Counted from the first letter of the stretch, positions 29,735-39,139 are shown. The stretch: 64,000 bases of DNA from Mesorhizobium sp. WSM3859 (GCF_002295065.1 NZ_NSGG01000007.1:186001-250000); one strand, 5' to 3'. Numbers and translations are program-made. Notes: generated by a model from the letters alone, not told the origin.

Positions 29735-31132
29735 ATGGACTACGATATGCTGGTCATCGGTAGCGGCCCTTCGGGACGCCGCGCCGCCGTGCAATCTGCC
29801 AAGCTCGGCAAGTCGGTCCTGGTGGTCGATCGGGGCAGGCGTCTGGGCGGCGTTTCGGTGCATACCGGCACCATCCCGTCGAAGACGTTGCGCGAGACCG
29901 TGCTCAATCTCTCTGGCTGGCGCGAGCGTGGCTTTTACGGGCGCGGCTACCGGGTCAAGCAGGACATTTCCATCAGCGACCTGGTCGACCGGCTGCACAA
30001 GACCCTCGACCATGAGGTCGAGGTGCTGCAGCACCAGTTCATGCGCAACACCGTAAGGAGCGCGCGCGCCGCGGTCAAATTCCTCACGCCGAACAAGGTC
30101 AGTCTGACCGCCGACAATGGCGACTACAGTGAGGTTGGCTTTGCTAACGCGCTGATCGCAGTCGGCACCAGGCCGCACCGGCCGGCCGACGTGCCCTTCG
30201 ACAGGAAGCGCGTCTTCGACAGCGACGAGATGCTGGAGCTCCACCATCTGCCGCGCACGCTGACGGTGATCGGCGCCGGCGTCATCGGCGTCGAATACGC
30301 CACCATCTTTTCGGCGCTCGACGTGCCGGTGACGCTGGTAGAGCCGCGCAACACCATTCTCGACTTCATCGACCGCGAGATCGTCGACGACTTCATCCAC
30401 CAGATGCGCGATCGCGGCATGACGATCCGGCTCGGCAGCACGGTGAAGGAGATCGCCTCGAAACCCGATCATGCCGAGGTGACGCTGGCGGACGGACGCA
30501 CCATCCGCTCCGAGATGGTGCTCTATGCCGCCGGCCGCACCGGTAACGTTGCCAGCCTCGGCCTCGACGCGGTCGGCATCGAGGCCGACGCCCGCGGCCG
30601 CATCAAGGTCGATCCTCAAACCTTCCAGACCAGCGTGCCGAACATCTACGCCTCCGGCGACGTCATTGGCTTCCCGAGCCTTGCCTCGACCTCGATGGAG
30701 CAGGGCCGGGTGGCGGCTTGCCACGCCTTCGGCGTCAACCTGCCGCCGCCGCCCGAGAGCTTTCCCTATGGTATCTACGCGGTGCCGGAGATCTCGACGG
30801 TCGGCCTGTCGGAAGAGCAAGTGCGCGAAAGCGGCGCCGCCTACGAAGTCGGCCTGGCGCGTTTTCGCGAGACGTCGCGCGGCCACATCATGGGCGTCTC
30901 AAGCGGTTTCCTGAAGCTGTTGTTCTCGGTCGAGACGCGCCGGCTGCTCGGCGCCCATATCGTCGGCGAGGGCGCCACCGAGCTCATCCATATCGGCCAG
31001 GCGGTGATCAACCTCGGCGGCACGGTCGACTTCTTCGTCAACAACACCTTCAACTACCCGACGCTGGCCGAAGCCTACAAGATCGCGGGCCTGGACGCCT
31101 GGAACAGGATGGGGCAGGGCAAGCTCGACTAG
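29735..31132 (+). CDS. sthA: soluble (Si-specific) NAD(P) transhydrogenase
   Basis: A 465-residue FAD enzyme that reoxidises NADPH with NAD. FAD site MLVIGSGPSGRRAAVQSA, NAD(P) site LTVIGAGVIGVEYATIFSAL, and the dimerisation domain at 340-465. The redox-active disulfide of related lipoamide dehydrogenases (CxxxxC) is absent: the position reads VSVHTGTIPSKTLRE, the SthA signature. Full length. Its stop overlaps the stop of the convergent binding-protein gene. Confidence 0.9.
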   Translation: MDYDMLVIGSGPSGRRAAVQSAKLGKSVLVVDRGRRLGGVSVHTGTIPSKTLRETVLNLSGWRERGFYGRGYRVKQDISISDLVDRLHKTLDHEVEVLQHQFMRNTVRSARAAVKFLTPNKVSLTADNGDYSEVGFANALIAVGTRPHRPADVPFDRKRVFDSDEMLELHHLPRTLTVIGAGVIGVEYATIFSALDVPVTLVEPRNTILDFIDREIVDDFIHQMRDRGMTIRLGSTVKEIASKPDHAEVTLADGRTIRSEMVLYAAGRTGNVASLGLDAVGIEADARGRIKVDPQTFQTSVPNIYASGDVIGFPSLASTSMEQGRVAACHAFGVNLPPPPESFPYGIYAVPEISTVGLSEEQVRESGAAYEVGLARFRETSRGHIMGVSSGFLKLLFSVETRRLLGAHIVGEGATELIHIGQAVINLGGTVDFFVNNTFNYPTLAEAYKIAGLDAWNRMGQGKLD

Positions 31133-32235
31133 GCTTCCATCTGCGACAGCAGCGAAAGCATCACATCGGCCGAAGGCATCGGCAGCACCGCCTCGATTTC
31201 CGCCGGCCGCACGCCGGCGATGGCGTCGGCGTCGCCAGCCACGGTGCCGAGCGGCCCGCGGAACCCGTGCTTCGACCAGGCGAGTTGCTGCAGCTTCGGG
31301 CTGGTCAGCGCCTCGAGCAGCGGGTCGACCGACGGATCGATGACGATCAGCGGGTGCGCCGAATAGACCGTCGGGTGCGGATAGAGGATCTCCGGCTTGG
31401 CGCCGGCGCCTGCCTGCACGCGCTGCCAGCGCGCCGGGTCGGCGAGCGCCCATTCGACCAGTTGGTTCTCATAGCCCACAACCATCGGCTCGGCGCCGAG
31501 TCCGCCGGCGATATATTGGTCGAACAACTTGCCCGACGAGGACGATTTCAACCCCATGCTGCGGAAGATCGCCTTCGCCTGCTCGCCATGCTGGGCAAGC
31601 AGCTCCTGCGTCGCCACGTCGCCGCTCATCAGGCTGAGCACGAGCCCAGCGAACATGAAGCCTGAATTGGAGCGGTTGGGATCGGTGGAGACGATGCGCG
31701 TCCGGCCGTAGAGTTCGGGAATGCCGAGATCCGACCAGTTCTTGCCGGCGAGGATGGCGTCAAGCAGCGCCTTGAGGTCGAGCTGGTTGTAGCCGCCCTT
31801 GGCGGCGACGGTGACCAGCCCGCTCTTCTTCAGCCCCTCGACAACCGGTTCCCAGGTGTAGACGACGATCGGCGAGTTGAGCACCACCTGGTCGTTGCGG
31901 ACGGAGACGCCGCTCTTGCGGGCGAGGTCGACCATGATAGACGATGACGGCCACAGGAATTGCGGCTTCTGCGTCAGCAGCGCCGGCTCGCGCACCATCT
32001 CGACCGAGCCAGCGACGCGCGCGTCGAGCTCGAGCCCGTAACCGCCGAGCGCGCTGATCACATCGGGATCGACCAGAAAAGCCTGCTTCTCGCCGCCGAT
32101 GAAGCCGAACAGATGGGCGCGGTTGCCGAGATAGCCGCGGAACTCCGGCCGATCCTTGAGCGTCAGATAGCCGCCCGTCCCGGCCGCGGCGGCACCAAGC
32201 AGACCCAGTCCGAAAGCGCGGCGAGAAAGGGCCAT
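31129..32235 (-). CDS. Tat-exported substrate-binding-like protein
   Basis: A 368-residue periplasmic protein. The N-terminus MALSRRAFGLGLLGAAAAGT is a Tat signal (S-R-R-x-F). The mature part looks like a type 2 solute-binding fold (IVVYTWEPVVEGLKKSGLVT, DPNRSNSGFMFAGLVLSLMS, then a binding-lobe end), as in extracellular solute-binding family 11. Last gene of the telA operon; no ABC permease is present, so it may sense rather than import. Its start overlaps the XpaC-like gene (ATGA). Confidence 0.7.
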   Translation of the reverse strand: MALSRRAFGLGLLGAAAAGTGGYLTLKDRPEFRGYLGNRAHLFGFIGGEKQAFLVDPDVISALGGYGLELDARVAGSVEMVREPALLTQKPQFLWPSSSIMVDLARKSGVSVRNDQVVLNSPIVVYTWEPVVEGLKKSGLVTVAAKGGYNQLDLKALLDAILAGKNWSDLGIPELYGRTRIVSTDPNRSNSGFMFAGLVLSLMSGDVATQELLAQHGEQAKAIFRSMGLKSSSSGKLFDQYIAGGLGAEPMVVGYENQLVEWALADPARWQRVQAGAGAKPEILYPHPTVYSAHPLIVIDPSVDPLLEALTSPKLQQLAWSKHGFRGPLGTVAGDADAIAGVRPAEIEAVLPMPSADVMLSLLSQMEA

Positions 32236-32852
32236 CAGCGACCGATATCCTCTTTCAGCGACTCCTGGATGAGTCGAAGGTCAACGTCGAGGGTGCCAAG
32301 CTCGGAGTCCGCCTGGCTGTCGGCATAATGCACGAAAGCGTCCTGCAATTTGGTGATCACGGCGCCGACCGTGGCAAGTCGCTGCTTGCTCGGCGCGCGG
32401 CGGTCGGCCAGCGTCGCATAGCCTTCCGCGACTTCCGCCGCCTGCGGCACGTAATAGGTCAGGAAGCGCCGCACGGACGCGGCACTCGCCGGCTTCGCCT
32501 CGACCTTGGAGATCACGTCGGCGGCGATGTCGGAGAGGTTCTTCACCTTGGCCTTCATATCCTTGTCGGCGATCGAGCCAGCCGCTGCCGCCAGCCGGTC
32601 GGCCGCCGGCTGCGCCTGCGCCAGCAACTCGCGCGCGAACGCCACCTGGCCGCCGCCGATCGAGCGCAGGTCGAGTCCTTCGAAAAGCTGGCGCGGCGCC
32701 AATACGAAGATCAGCCCGGCGAAGACCAGCACCGAGATCACCGCCGAGACCAGGAAGGGGAAGTGGGTGAGGGTGCTGAGGCCAATCAGCAGCGCAGCCG
32801 ACACCAGCCCCGCCGCGATCCAGTTCCCGTCATTGCCGAACAAGCCGCGCAT
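32235..32852 (-). CDS. XpaC-like protein (phosphatase-associated family)
   Basis: A 205-residue protein with two N-terminal membrane helices (about 10-30 and 33-50) and a helical cytoplasmic domain (55-195). The latter matches the 5-bromo-4-chloroindolyl phosphate hydrolysis family: IADKDMKAKVKNLSDIAADV, then RFLTYYVPQAAEVAEGYATL. XpaC and TelA genes are commonly neighbours. Activity is uncertain despite the family name. Overlaps the Tat protein gene downstream (ATGA). Confidence 0.7.
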   Translation of the reverse strand: MRGLFGNDGNWIAAGLVSAALLIGLSTLTHFPFLVSAVISVLVFAGLIFVLAPRQLFEGLDLRSIGGGQVAFARELLAQAQPAADRLAAAAGSIADKDMKAKVKNLSDIAADVISKVEAKPASAASVRRFLTYYVPQAAEVAEGYATLADRRAPSKQRLATVGAVITKLQDAFVHYADSQADSELGTLDVDLRLIQESLKEDIGR

Positions 32853-32860
32853 CTTTGGCC

Positions 32861-34432
32861 TTAATTATAGCCGCGCGCGGCGCGGAAGGCACCGGCAAGG
32901 TCGCCGCCGCCGTCGAAGACGCGCGCCGAGGTCGCCTTGGCCAGACTGTCGAGTTGGCTCTTGTCGGCATCGCCGAAGGTGATGCCGAACACCGGCACCC
33001 GCACCGGCGCCTGGCGCCACTCGGCCAGGAACGGCTCGGCGCTGCCGTCGGTGCGGCCGTCCGTCATGATGACGATCGCCGGCAGGTATTTCGACAGGTC
33101 GGGTGTGGCCAGGATCTTCCGCAGCGCCTGCGAGGCGCATGCATACATGTCGGTGCCGCCGCCGGCGCGCTGATGCGCCACATCGCCGAGCAGCTCGTTC
33201 TGGCCCGCCGGGTCGCCGGCCGCGTTGAAAACGTCGCGCACCGTGCTGTCGAAGGGCAGCACGAAGATGTGGTCGGACGGCGTCCACTGCACCAGCACCT
33301 CGCTCGACTTTTCCGGTGTGAAGAGGAATTGCGCGGCCGCCTGCAACTGCTTCTCGCCTTCGTTCTCCATCGACCCGGAGAAGTCGAAGCAAAGCGCCGT
33401 CAGCGACGGTTTGCGCAAGGCCTCCTGATAGAGGTTCAACGCGGTGCGGATGACAGCGGGCTCGGGCATGCGGATCGAGGTCACCAGCTTGCCGGGATCG
33501 AAATTCCAGTCAGGCTCCGCCGTCGCCTGGACGGCGGCGCCGCCGAGCGGCAACCGCCGGCCGGTATCGGCGATGCGCTTGCGCACCGCATCCGACTGCA
33601 GATAGGCGAGCAGGTCGCTGAAGAATTTCTCGACGTCGGCGCCGCGCCCATGATCGATGAAGCCGAGCGGGGAATCGCCGACCGCCACACCATCGGCCGG
33701 ATAGACCGCATAAAGCGGCTCGTCGCCCATCTGTTTCAGCTTGTCGTTGGTCTCCTTCAGCGTCGCCTCATAATTCCACATCGCGTCATAAAGCGTGCCC
33801 TTGCGCGCGGACTCAACATAGAGGTCGGCCAGCCAGCCGGACGACCCGGACGACCGCTCGACGCCTTGCAACAGTGCGCCGACCGTGTCATGCACGGACG
33901 GATTGTCGAGGTCGCCGGGCTCGATCACCTGCTTGCCGCCGAGTGCGCTGGAAAGCATCGCCAGATAGGCGCTGGCGCCGGAATTGGATTGTGTCGCCGA
34001 AGTCATCAGGAATTTGAGCTTGCCGTCCTTCACCGCGGCGAGGATGTCCTTCATGTAAACATCCTTGCCGATCCAGCCGAGCTCGGCGGCCTTGGATTTT
34101 CGCACGCCGAGGATGACCGGCATCTGCGCGATCGAGGTGAGGTTGCGCACCTTGCGGCCGGAATCGAACAGATCGACCCAGACGCTGGACGCCGGCCAGA
34201 CGGCATCCTGGTCGAGGCCGTCGGGCTTCTGCAGGCCGAGGCCGATATCGAGCGACCCCTGGTAGGAGATGGTGCAGGTCGCACCCTGCTTGGCGCAGAA
34301 TTCCTGCACGATCGGCTCCAGCACCGTGTTCTCGGAACCGGAGACGATCGAGAATTTGACATTGCTCGAATTGCAAGCTGCCAGCAGCAGCGCGGCCGCG
34401 AGCGCTAGAACGAACGAAGGCTTCATTCGCAT
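32861..34432 (-). CDS. lipoprotein with solute-binding-like and VWA domains
   Basis: A 523-residue lipoprotein; signal peptide ends in the lipobox LLLAAC at Cys19. Residues 25-305 resemble a solute-binding protein (VKFSIVSGSENTVLEPIVQE; SATQSNSGASAYLAMLSSAL), and residues 340-523 form a von Willebrand A domain with an intact MIDAS: DFSGSMENEG, the GGTDMY Thr and IVIMTDGRTDG. The combination is typical of stress-response loci. Eight bases upstream of the XpaC gene. The binding-domain part is related to the Tat protein at 31129. The ligand is unknown. Confidence 0.75.
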   Translation of the reverse strand: MRMKPSFVLALAAALLLAACNSSNVKFSIVSGSENTVLEPIVQEFCAKQGATCTISYQGSLDIGLGLQKPDGLDQDAVWPASSVWVDLFDSGRKVRNLTSIAQMPVILGVRKSKAAELGWIGKDVYMKDILAAVKDGKLKFLMTSATQSNSGASAYLAMLSSALGGKQVIEPGDLDNPSVHDTVGALLQGVERSSGSSGWLADLYVESARKGTLYDAMWNYEATLKETNDKLKQMGDEPLYAVYPADGVAVGDSPLGFIDHGRGADVEKFFSDLLAYLQSDAVRKRIADTGRRLPLGGAAVQATAEPDWNFDPGKLVTSIRMPEPAVIRTALNLYQEALRKPSLTALCFDFSGSMENEGEKQLQAAAQFLFTPEKSSEVLVQWTPSDHIFVLPFDSTVRDVFNAAGDPAGQNELLGDVAHQRAGGGTDMYACASQALRKILATPDLSKYLPAIVIMTDGRTDGSAEPFLAEWRQAPVRVPVFGITFGDADKSQLDSLAKATSARVFDGGGDLAGAFRAARGYN

Positions 34433-34442
34433 CGAAGCCCCG

Positions 34443-35522
34443 TCAGCCCTGCGTCAGTGCTTTCTTGAGGTCGGCGGTCATCTGATCCATCTGCTTTTCA
34501 GCCTCGGCCCGCTTCTGCCGGCCTTGCTCCTGGACCTTGAGCACGCCTTGCACGGTATCGATCAGGTCGCGGTTGGCCTGCGCCAGCGTCTCGACATCGA
34601 CGATGCCGCGCTGCGCCTGCTCTTCGATCGAGATGGCCTGATCCTTCATCATTTTCGATGTCTGGCGGATCATCTCGTTGGTGGCGTCGGTCACCGTCTT
34701 TTGCAACTCCAGCGCCGATTTCTGGTTGGTCAGCCCAAGCAGGATGACCATCTTCTGCTTCCAGGCCGGCACGGTCAGCGCCGAGGTCGCCTGAAGGTTC
34801 TCGATCAGCGTCTCGTCGCCCGACTGCACGATGCGGATCTGCGGCAATTGCTGGATGCCGAGTTGGCGCGCCTGCACCAGATAGAAGATACGCTTTTCCA
34901 GCCGGTCGAGCGCCTGCACGGCGTCCTGATAGGTCTGCGCCTCCAGTGAGCCGGCGGCGTCGGCGCTCTTGGCCTCGGCCGCGGCCTTCAGCTTCGGCAG
35001 CTCGTTGGCGCGGTAATCGTCGACGAATTTCTTGCCGGCCTGCACATAGGCGTCGAGGTTGAGGATGGACTCCTTTGTCTGCTCATGCAGGTCGTCGAGC
35101 ACGGCGATGTCGCGGCGAAGCGTATCCTTATGACGGTCGAGCTCGAGGCCGATGCGGTCGATCTGCCCGGCGACATCCTCGTATTTCTGCTTGAAGCGTT
35201 CGAGCCTGGCCCTGAACGAGGAGAACAGGTTGCTCAGGAATCCTTCGTCCTTCAGCGAAGCCGGGTCCAGATTCTTGGCCTTCATGATGATGTCGGTGAG
35301 CAGCGTGCCGGTGTCGCCGAGATCGCGGTTGCGGATCTGTGAAAGGATCTTGTCGGCATAGTCGCTGACTGCCTGCTGGGCGCGGTCGCCGAAGATCGAA
35401 ATCGCCGCACGGTCGCGAATATCGATGCCGCCTTCTATCCTGGCGACTTCGCCCGGACTGGCGGCGATGACAGGCAATTTCGAAGTGTCGTCGAGCAAAG
35501 TGATGCTGTTCTCACCGGCCAT
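34443..35522 (-). CDS. toxic anion resistance protein, TelA family
   Basis: A 359-residue soluble, almost wholly helical protein. The TelA/KlaA pattern is seen in RFKQKYEDVAGQIDRIGLEL, RRDIAVLDDLHEQTKESILN and TKESILNLDAYVQAGKKFVD, and in the C-terminal ATSALTVPAWKQKMVILLGL. TelA relatives affect tellurite and some peptide antibiotic resistance, by an unknown mechanism. First gene of a four-gene operon (10 bases to the next). Start ATG follows GGGGAGG. Confidence 0.85.
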   Translation of the reverse strand: MAGENSITLLDDTSKLPVIAASPGEVARIEGGIDIRDRAAISIFGDRAQQAVSDYADKILSQIRNRDLGDTGTLLTDIIMKAKNLDPASLKDEGFLSNLFSSFRARLERFKQKYEDVAGQIDRIGLELDRHKDTLRRDIAVLDDLHEQTKESILNLDAYVQAGKKFVDDYRANELPKLKAAAEAKSADAAGSLEAQTYQDAVQALDRLEKRIFYLVQARQLGIQQLPQIRIVQSGDETLIENLQATSALTVPAWKQKMVILLGLTNQKSALELQKTVTDATNEMIRQTSKMMKDQAISIEEQAQRGIVDVETLAQANRDLIDTVQGVLKVQEQGRQKRAEAEKQMDQMTADLKKALTQG

Positions 35523-35621
35523 GCAGACCTCCCCTCAGTGAACAGTATCTCGATAGACAGTCTGTAACAGACATATGTCGGCGCTGTGGACAATGAAAGG
35601 ATTCAGCGCCGGCAACCGTGA

Positions 35622-35792
35622 AACAGGTTACTTTTCAACCACTCAGCCGGGCTGCTCCGCTTCATCCCGCGCTGCGAAGAGCTCGCCTGCTACCGGGCAG
35701 GCAGCCATGCGTCGCTTTTTGAAAACGGCCTTGACCTGTTGATTGCCGGCATCGAAGCCCGGCTGGCGGGCACGGTCAGGCCATCGCGATAG
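35622..35792 (+). pseudogene. remnant of a TetR-type regulator C-terminus
   Basis: An open stretch of 56 codons after a stop (NRLLFNHSAGLLRFIPRCEE ... SLFENGLDLLIAGIEARLAG). The F..GLDLLI.GIEARL pattern is the end of many TetR/AcrR regulators. No start codon or DNA-binding part is present, and it overlaps the convergent hydrolase gene by 17 bases. It is most likely the relic of a lost regulator. Confidence 0.4.
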
Positions 35793-36447
35793 ACGCTGCC
35801 AGCCATTGCCGCACGATCGCCGCGTCCGCATCGCCGAATTCATGGCCCGAGGCAACGATGCGCGCGTCGACTTCGGCGCGGCGCTCGCTGAACAGCGTCA
35901 CCAGGGCAGGCGCGAACGGGCCATAGGTCTGGTCGGCGGCGCCGGCGATGACCAGCACACGCGTTCCGCCGAGATCTGTCATTGGCGAAGTGTCGAGCAC
36001 CGGCATCGCTCGTAGAAGCGCCGCCTGCCGGACCAGGCCGGGATGGAGCAGCATCAGGCTGGAGACAACGTTGGCGCCGTTCGAATAACCAAGGAAGGTC
36101 GCGCGCCGCAAGTCGAGGCCATGGCACTCCGATACCTCCACGGCGAATTCAGCATAGGCGGCGGTCTCCTCGCGGATGCTGGTCTGTTCGAAACTTGTCG
36201 GCGTGATTCGTTCGAACCAGCGGAAGCCATCGTCCTGGGGGATGCGCCCGCGCGCGGCAACCAGCGTTGCGTCAGGCGCGACCTTGCTTGCAAGCGGGAT
36301 GAGCGTCGTTTCGTCCACACCCGATCCATGCAGCACAAAAAGGCATTTGCCGGTCGACTTTGCCGGCGTCACCACCCGGTAGCGAAAGCCAAGATCGTCG
36401 TGCAGGATATTGTTTTCGTCGCTATATTCGGACACGCTCACATCCAT
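35776..36447 (-). CDS. alpha/beta hydrolase (carboxylesterase/phospholipase type)
   Basis: A 223-residue cytoplasmic hydrolase of the small esterase group. The nucleophile elbow is LGYSNGAN (about residue 121), the acid is in VIAGAADQTYGP (about 172), and the His in IVASGHEFGDADA (about 203). The oxyanion loop FVLHGSGVDET agrees. Substrate is a short ester, possibly organic hydroperoxide-related neighbours in other species, but that context is missing here. Convergent with a decayed regulator gene. Confidence 0.8.
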   Translation of the reverse strand: MDVSVSEYSDENNILHDDLGFRYRVVTPAKSTGKCLFVLHGSGVDETTLIPLASKVAPDATLVAARGRIPQDDGFRWFERITPTSFEQTSIREETAAYAEFAVEVSECHGLDLRRATFLGYSNGANVVSSLMLLHPGLVRQAALLRAMPVLDTSPMTDLGGTRVLVIAGAADQTYGPFAPALVTLFSERRAEVDARIVASGHEFGDADAAIVRQWLAASIAMA

Positions 36448-36640
36448 TTGATTCCATAAGAGATTTGGTGATTTGCCGGCTTCAAAACGGAATATTTTCG
36501 CGCTCCGCGAAAGTTGATTGAACTAGGCGCATTTCAGTCCGTTTCAGCGCCGATACACCTCCTCGTGGGAGGAATCGAAGCGGTGCGCCCCGGGGGTCGC
36601 ATTGCTGGCAATGAACAACCAGCTTTGAGGCCTTTTGTCG

Positions 36641-37846
36641 ATGACCACCCTTGTTTCCAACGAACGTGACAAGCGAGGCGGGGACACACGTATCCGTGAC
36701 ACACGTATCGACGTGCTGCGCGCGCTGGCGTTGCTCACCATCTTTGTCGACCATGTGCCGGGCACGGTCTTCGAGAACTGGACCTACAAGAATTTCGGCT
36801 TTTCCGACGCGGCCGAAGCTTTTGTGCTGATCTCCGGCATCTCGGTGGCGCTGGCCTACGGCACTAAGTTCAAGCCGGGCAGTCGACTGCTCGCGACCTT
36901 GAAGATGTGGCGGCGCGCCGGCGTGCTCTACATCTCCCACATCGTCGTCACGATGGCGGTGATCGCGCTATTTTGCGCTGCCGCGGTGTTCGCGCACCGG
37001 CCGGAGATGCTGACCATGATCAACATCGAGCCCTTGATGAAGAACACGCCGCAGGTGCTGCTCGGCATCGTCACGCTCGGCCATCAGCTCGGCTACAACA
37101 ACATCCTGCCCGTCTATGCGGCGCTGCTTCTGGCGGCCCCGGCTTTCGTGCTATTCGTCAGCTATCGGCCGGTGCCGGCGCTGATCGTGTCCGGCCTGCT
37201 CTGGCTCGTCGCCGGCATCTGGCAGATCGCGCCGTTGAACTACCCCGAGCCTGGCCTCTGGTTCCTCAACCCGCTTTCGTGGCAGTTCCTGTTCAACATC
37301 GGCCTAGCCGCCATGCTTCATGTGAAACGGGGCGGGCGGATCCCGGTCAATCCGTGGCTGCTGGGTGCTGCCAGCATCTATGTGGTCGCTGCGGCGATCT
37401 GGGTGCACAGCCCGCTCTGGGGCCAGATCACCTGGTTCAACCTGCCGGTGGTGATCGGCGGCTTCGACAAGACGTTCCTGTCGCTGCCAAGGCTGTTGCA
37501 CATCCTGTCGGTCAGCTATCTGATCGTTGCGCTTCCGGCTGTGTCGAATCTCTTCCGCGTCCGGCCCGACAATCCGCTGGCCATCCTGGGCAAGCGCTCG
37601 CTGCCGGTGTTCATCGCCGGCACGCTGCTTGCCATGGCGGCGCAGGTGCTGAAGCTGATCAATCCGGGTGGCCCGGCTTACGATACGCTGCTGATCGCGG
37701 CCGGCATCGCCATGCAGTTCGCGCTTGCGCTTTATCTGGAATGGCTTGCCGGGCTTGGCCCGTCCCGCGCCAAGTCGGTGCGCGAGGAAGCTCCGCCCAG
37801 GCCGTTCGGCGCGCACCCGGTGCCGGCGAGGGCGGGTGGATACTGA
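36641..37846 (+). CDS. opgC: OpgC-family membrane acyltransferase
   Basis: A 401-residue membrane protein with about ten helices. OpgC proteins add succinyl or similar groups to periplasmic glucans; rhizobial relatives modify cyclic beta-glucans. Features: RIDVLRALALLTIFVDHVPG at the start with the His in FVDHVPG, FSDAAEAFVLISGISVALAY, and WFLNPLSWQFLFNIG in the middle. Start at the ATG giving MTTLVSNERDK; an upstream TTG is possible. Followed by a palindromic repeat. Confidence 0.8.
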   Translation: MTTLVSNERDKRGGDTRIRDTRIDVLRALALLTIFVDHVPGTVFENWTYKNFGFSDAAEAFVLISGISVALAYGTKFKPGSRLLATLKMWRRAGVLYISHIVVTMAVIALFCAAAVFAHRPEMLTMINIEPLMKNTPQVLLGIVTLGHQLGYNNILPVYAALLLAAPAFVLFVSYRPVPALIVSGLLWLVAGIWQIAPLNYPEPGLWFLNPLSWQFLFNIGLAAMLHVKRGGRIPVNPWLLGAASIYVVAAAIWVHSPLWGQITWFNLPVVIGGFDKTFLSLPRLLHILSVSYLIVALPAVSNLFRVRPDNPLAILGKRSLPVFIAGTLLAMAAQVLKLINPGGPAYDTLLIAAGIAMQFALALYLEWLAGLGPSRAKSVREEAPPRPFGAHPVPARAGGY

Positions 37847-37847
37847 G

Positions 37848-37968
37848 GCAATTCCAGGAAAAGTGTGTGCGGTTAGGCTCGGCGACTTCGCCGTAGCCTT
37901 CTGTCCGGAATCGCTTAAAACAAGGAGTTAGAGCGTTTCGCCGTTTCCGTGAAACGGTGAAACGCTCT
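37848..37968. repeat. palindromic repeat family B, copy 2 (composite)
   Basis: CAATTCCAGGAAAAGTGT first, GTCCGGAATCGCTTA next, then a second perfect palindrome AGAGCGTTTC ... GAAACGCTCT (37930-37968). The inverse of this composite is at 48282-48403. It touches the stop of the LacI gene and may serve as its terminator. Confidence 0.8.
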
Positions 37969-39046
37969 AACCTTTGCGGGCCGGGCCGGTCGAGGCTCTG
38001 ACGATCAGCTCGACACCCATCGTCTCGCGCCGCACTGCGCCGTCATGGTCGAGGATCATGCGTGCGGCGCGGCGGCCGATCTCGGTGATCGGCTGGGCAA
38101 TCGTGGTCAGCGCGGGCGAGCACAGCGCGCCGTCCGGCACGCCGTCGAAACCGACGATCGAGACATCCTGCGGTACCTTGAGGCCCCGCGCTTTCAGCCA
38201 GTCGATCGCGATCAGGGCCATGCGGTCCGACATCGCCAGGATGGCGGTCGGCGGTTCGTCCCTGGCGAAGATCGCCTCGAGGCCGGCTCTGGTGCTTTTT
38301 TCCTCATTCTCGGTCTCGTAGACCGGGATTTTCGTCGTATCGACGCCGAAGCGGGCAAGCTCCTCGAAATAGCCGGCAAGGCGATCACGTGTTCCGGTGT
38401 ACAGCGCGCCGCGCACGATTTCCGGCGTGGCGAAGCCTGTGCGGTTGTCGGCGAAGGCCAGCGACAGCACCGCGAACCGGCGATGGCCGAGCTCGGCGAG
38501 GTGACGGGCGGCGAGCCTTGCGCCCGCGACGTTGTCGACGCCGATGGCCGAGACGGTCTCATCCTGGAAACCGAGCTCCAACGCGACGAAGGGCAGCTTT
38601 CGTTCGCGCGTGAGGTCGACAAGGCGCGAGCCGCCTTCGATGCAGAACAGGATGAAGCCGTCGACAAGCGCGCTCTGGATGTTCCAGGCAAGCTTCTCCT
38701 GGTTGGCGGCCGACACCAGCGCGATGCCGGCGCCGGTGGCGTCGCAGGCTTCGGAAATGCCGGCCATCATGACGCGCGCGAACGGATCGTCGAAGAAGTA
38801 GGAGAGGGGCTCGGTGGTGGCGACGCCGATGGCGTTGACTTTGCCGGCGCGCAGCAGCCGGCCTTTCGGATCCGGGCCGGCATAGCCCATCTGCTCCGCC
38901 ACCGCCTTGACCCGCTCGCGCACTTCGGCGCGCACGATCTCGGGACGGCTGAAAACATTGGAGGCTGTGCCATGCGAGACGCCGGCGGCCCTGGCGATGT
39001 CCGCCAGCCTGATCGGCCTTGCCTGGCCTTCGAGGAGTGAAGCCAT
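37967..39046 (-). CDS. LacI-family transcriptional regulator
   Basis: A 359-residue repressor. The DNA-binding helix-turn-helix is IRLADIARAAGVSHGTASNV followed by the hinge FSRPEIVRAEVRERVKAVAE (about 13-60), and the sugar-binding type 1 periplasmic-fold domain (about 65-340) includes DGFILFCIEGG, RRFAVLSLAFADNRTGF and SDRMALIAIDWLKARG. The likely operator, TTGRATCGATYCAA, occurs three times upstream, which fits both autoregulation and control of the two small genes at 39222 and 39424. The effector is unknown. Start ATG 39046. Confidence 0.85.
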   Translation of the reverse strand: MASLLEGQARPIRLADIARAAGVSHGTASNVFSRPEIVRAEVRERVKAVAEQMGYAGPDPKGRLLRAGKVNAIGVATTEPLSYFFDDPFARVMMAGISEACDATGAGIALVSAANQEKLAWNIQSALVDGFILFCIEGGSRLVDLTRERKLPFVALELGFQDETVSAIGVDNVAGARLAARHLAELGHRRFAVLSLAFADNRTGFATPEIVRGALYTGTRDRLAGYFEELARFGVDTTKIPVYETENEEKSTRAGLEAIFARDEPPTAILAMSDRMALIAIDWLKARGLKVPQDVSIVGFDGVPDGALCSPALTTIAQPITEIGRRAARMILDHDGAVRRETMGVELIVRASTGPARKG

Positions 39047-39117
39047 GTCGTTCCTCCGAATCCGGTCACAGGGACGACCATGACCGCTGAATTGTCGCCG
39101 GTCATCTAACATTTTTG

Positions 39118-39131
39118 TTGGATCGATTCAA
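39118..39131. promoter_or_regulatory. LacI-type operator 1
   Basis: TTGGATCGATTCAA, a near-perfect palindrome with the CG centre typical of LacI-family sites, 72 bases upstream of the regulator start and 9 bases upstream of the -35 of the small-gene promoter. Confidence 0.75.
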
Positions 39132-39139
39132 ATTTTCGC

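Noticed and set aside
32855..34408. 517-codon open frame opposite the VWA lipoprotein gene
   Set aside because: The lipobox, binding-fold and MIDAS residues are on the other strand; this frame has none.
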